Assembly: GCF_001039355.2 (NCBI RefSeq) | Contig: NW_019774069.1 | Location: forward strand, 69,373 to 133,372 | Direction of reading: 5' to 3' | Source of the DNA: Lingula anatina | Taxonomy: Eukaryota > Brachiopoda > Lingulata > Lingulida > Lingulidae | DNA length: 64,000 bases | Shown: piece by piece, positions 61,541 to 64,000 of the stretch | Numbering within the stretch: the first letter of the stretch is position 1 | Layout of the letters: the number at the start of each line of letters is the position of its first letter | Position numbers and translations under genes: made by a program | Notes under the pieces: model-generated | What the model was told of the DNA's origin: nothing | Databases searched by the model: none | Seen by the model: only the letters and a program-made list of their open reading frames with translations

Positions 61541-62476
61541 TATTGGCTTGGTATTTTTCAAAAGATATATTGCGCATTTTAGTTTGACAGAAGTTTCACC
61601 CTCAGCTCTTATAATATTTGAATGGGCTTGAAGTTAATTGTAAAACATCAAATATTGGTTGAGAGAATTCCCAAACCAGTTTACTTGAATGGCAATAAGA
61701 TTGCACAAAGTCACCATAAACCCTCATTTAGAAAAATATTGAAAATCAAAGACTTATACACCCAAACCCAATATAGAGGTGCGTTTCACATGCTGAAGTG
61801 TCCAAAAATAAAATTGAATGAATTCAAAAATGTATAAATTTTTTTAAAACATGGGTATAGAACAAAAATCCACGACTGTCTCAACTTGAATTCAAATTTT
61901 AATTTTTACCATGTCTTTACATTACGCAAAGAGCCTTAAATGGTAACATATGTTCCAGAAATGTATGATAATGTATGTTCCAGGTCATTTAATTTTAATT
62001 TTTATACCGTCTTTCGGTATACTTTGTAGACAGTGATTCCGTCATGGTTAATTATACATGACCTAAGGATGTTTTTATAAATATTTAAACAAGGGGCTTC
62101 AGTGTTCATTCTAGGATGCGCCCTTGCGTCATTGACGCAGAAAAAATGTGGTTGACGCAATTCGTAGAGTGAGCTGCGCCAACAAAATTCAAGAGAATTA
62201 ACAGCGGCGCATTTTTGTGTTCTAAACGCGCCCTCCAATTCAGCAAATTCACGGCCGAAGTTTGATTGTTTACTCGACTTCTCTTGACATCAAGATCTAA
62301 TGTTAAACGTAACGAAGATATTCTTTACTCATCGCAGTTTTAACAAAGATCTTAATTTATGCTGACGTCATGCGCTTTATGCAAATCAGTGGCGATCGCC
62401 CCTCCTTTTCTGAATCCCTGATAGGCTGAGATTAATTGTCCTTGTAGGTCAATTTTGATCAACCCGTACATTGTGC

Positions 62477-62910
62477 ATGCTGGCGGAGAAAAAGCAAAAT
62501 GGTATTTTGAGTTTTTTAAAGAAAATCGATCCCGAAGATCACTCTAAAACGGCTCAGAACAGTAGCGACGGAGATGATCATGATCATGCACAGCAGACAT
62601 TCCCACCAGAAAAGAGAACTAAAGTTTGTGCAGCCGTCACGACTGCTGATACCACGTCGAATAGCAATGCAACTCAAGGTCGTTTCAAAAATGTTGGAGA
62701 AATACTTACAAGCAGGCTTACAAGTGGCTTGTGCACGACGATAACGCAAACTTGGTGTATTGCAGCTTATGCATTGAAGGACAATATCTTCTTTCAAGGG
62801 ACTAATAAATTTCGAACGAGTACCCTTAGATCTATGCGACGTCCGCTGCCATGCAAGAAACGTCGGAAGCAGCTCAAGCTAAACAGGCTTTTTGCAGAGC
62901 TTTAGAAGGT
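62477..62910 (+). pseudogene. BED/TTF-like zinc-finger fragment of transposon type
   Basis: Starts MLAEKKQNGILSFLKKID, then a polar stretch. In one frame it reads YKWLVHDDNANLVYCSLC and in another FFQGTNKFRTSTL. Together these look like the TTF-type zinc finger found at the N-terminus of hAT-type transposases and ZNF862/KIAA1586-like host proteins. At least two frame changes (near 62705 and 62790) are needed, so the copy is broken. A GTAAGA at 62909 could be a donor. No downstream exon recognised. Confidence 0.45.
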
Positions 62911-64000
62911 AAGATATTATTTTTTGTCAATATTTATTTATAACACAGAGCAATAGACACCAAAGTGATTATCGTGACGGTCCCGGACCCACGTGTTGTA
63001 AATATATTTGTGCAGTTTGAGGAACTCTTGACAGTGCATTCTGGGATATCGCAATGCTGAATAACTATGTAAACAATGTGTTTGCTGCGTCGCATTGACA
63101 TAGGGCGTCAAGCTCATGTCATTTCCCTGAACCTTATTTTTTGTATATATAGGTAAAAAATTTTCACATTCATTTTTCATAATTTTATTGTGTTGAGAGA
63201 TTTGGTCTCAGTTCATGGCGATTAAGGGAAAAATAAAGTGAGGGATAGTGTGCTGGAGTATTCTTTGTGGATACCTTCAACACTACTTAACATTTTATGC
63301 AGGTTTTTATGCCCAAATTCAAATTTAATTGTAACTTTTATAACTTTTCTAGGTAAAGATGGAGCAATCATGGCAGTGGTGAAATCAGTTTACTGGATTG
63401 TTTAAGAGGGCATTGCAATTCACAAGTTTGGAACTTCCGAAGGACTTAAACGTTGGCTGGTATACCTGGCAGCTAAATTGAAGAATTTCTCCTGAAAGTG
63501 GGGAAAAGGTCATCGTAAATTCTCCAGGGACCACCTTGTGACTTGTGCTAATTATGAGAAACAGTGCAAGGCAATACAGTGTCAATTCATTGACAATCTC
63601 ATTAACAACAAAAAGGAACAATTCTTAAAGTGATTTTTAGTAAGACCTATGTCTCTGCTGTCGAAATATGTGTGATATCATTCTCAATCTGGTAGCTTTT
63701 TATCAACAAATTATATATCATTATCAGGTATGAGACAATTAATTTCATAAGTCATGAATGCATGCCAGTTAGTTAAGGGTCATTGATAATGGGACAGTGG
63801 ACAGAAGAAGTAAAATTAAATGGAATTTTCATAAATTGAATCAAAAATGGGTTTAAAATGTTGTTATAGTAAGAACTTGGTTATTGGTGAATAAATCGTG
63901 AACATATTTTAGTGTTATCTTATACTTGTTTACAAAAATTGGAGCGTCAACTCAAGGGTTTTGTTTTAGAAAATTGGGGTTACTTATTGAATGTGATCAC
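62911..64000. other. No gene recognised to the window end
   Basis: Short unsupported open frames only. Confidence 0.4.

Noticed and set aside
1-64000. CRISPR arrays, tRNA or rRNA genes, bacterial-type operons
   Set aside because: None seen; the window is animal nuclear DNA and the repeats present are transposon, microsatellite or assembly related.

Overview
The window is nuclear DNA from an animal, most likely a marine invertebrate and possibly a spiralian. The reasons are AT-rich sequence, GT-AG introns, a rabaptin orthologue, a galactose 3-O-sulfotransferase, and a high load of LINE, Gypsy and short inverted-repeat DNA transposons. The species cannot be named from this sequence. The assembly is a draft, with a 494-base run of N (3955-4448) and single-N joins at 14597, 23163, 25705, 29506 and 32105. 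Three of the single-N joins are flanked by near-identical copies of the same sequence.

0-21 kb: a rabaptin-5 orthologue (Rab effector of early endosomes) runs on the minus strand. Its first coding exon is at 20798. I place 16 coding exons with compatible phases (706 codons), and the last one seen, at 3318, still ends in a splice donor. Two plus-strand genes lie against it: a leucine-rich-repeat protein (237-2337, one apparent frameshift) and a two-exon galactose 3-O-sulfotransferase (7480-8946) wholly inside a rabaptin intron. Rabaptin intron 1 holds a decayed, intronless gene of about 1,000 codons (16420-19520) that looks like a multicopy mobile-element protein. A 1.26-kb block carrying rabaptin exon 2 is present twice.

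21-32 kb: mobile-element territory. It holds short inverted-repeat elements, a Gypsy-type pol fragment split by a 966-bp DNA transposon with 110-bp terminal inverted repeats, a duplicated AT-rich block, and a non-LTR retrotransposon. The retrotransposon encodes an SGNH-hydrolase-like ORF1, an APE-type endonuclease and a reverse transcriptase, and appears to be a composite of two copies joined at an N.

33-41 kb: a three-coding-exon minus-strand gene for a two-SH3-domain protein of about 594 residues with a Cys-rich, basic N-terminus. Its introns hold two families of foldback or MITE elements.

41-48 kb: no convincing gene. There is one MITE and a microsatellite at the edge.

48-60 kb: the 3' part of a minus-strand gene for a large, low-complexity protein (at least 1,266 residues) that I do not recognise. 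A 4.6-kb intron contains a minisatellite whose units carry DR1-type nuclear-receptor half-sites. A possible further upstream exon lies at 59826-59882.

60-64 kb: a TA microsatellite, a second copy of the 610-bp MITE, and a decayed BED/TTF-like zinc-finger fragment of transposon type.
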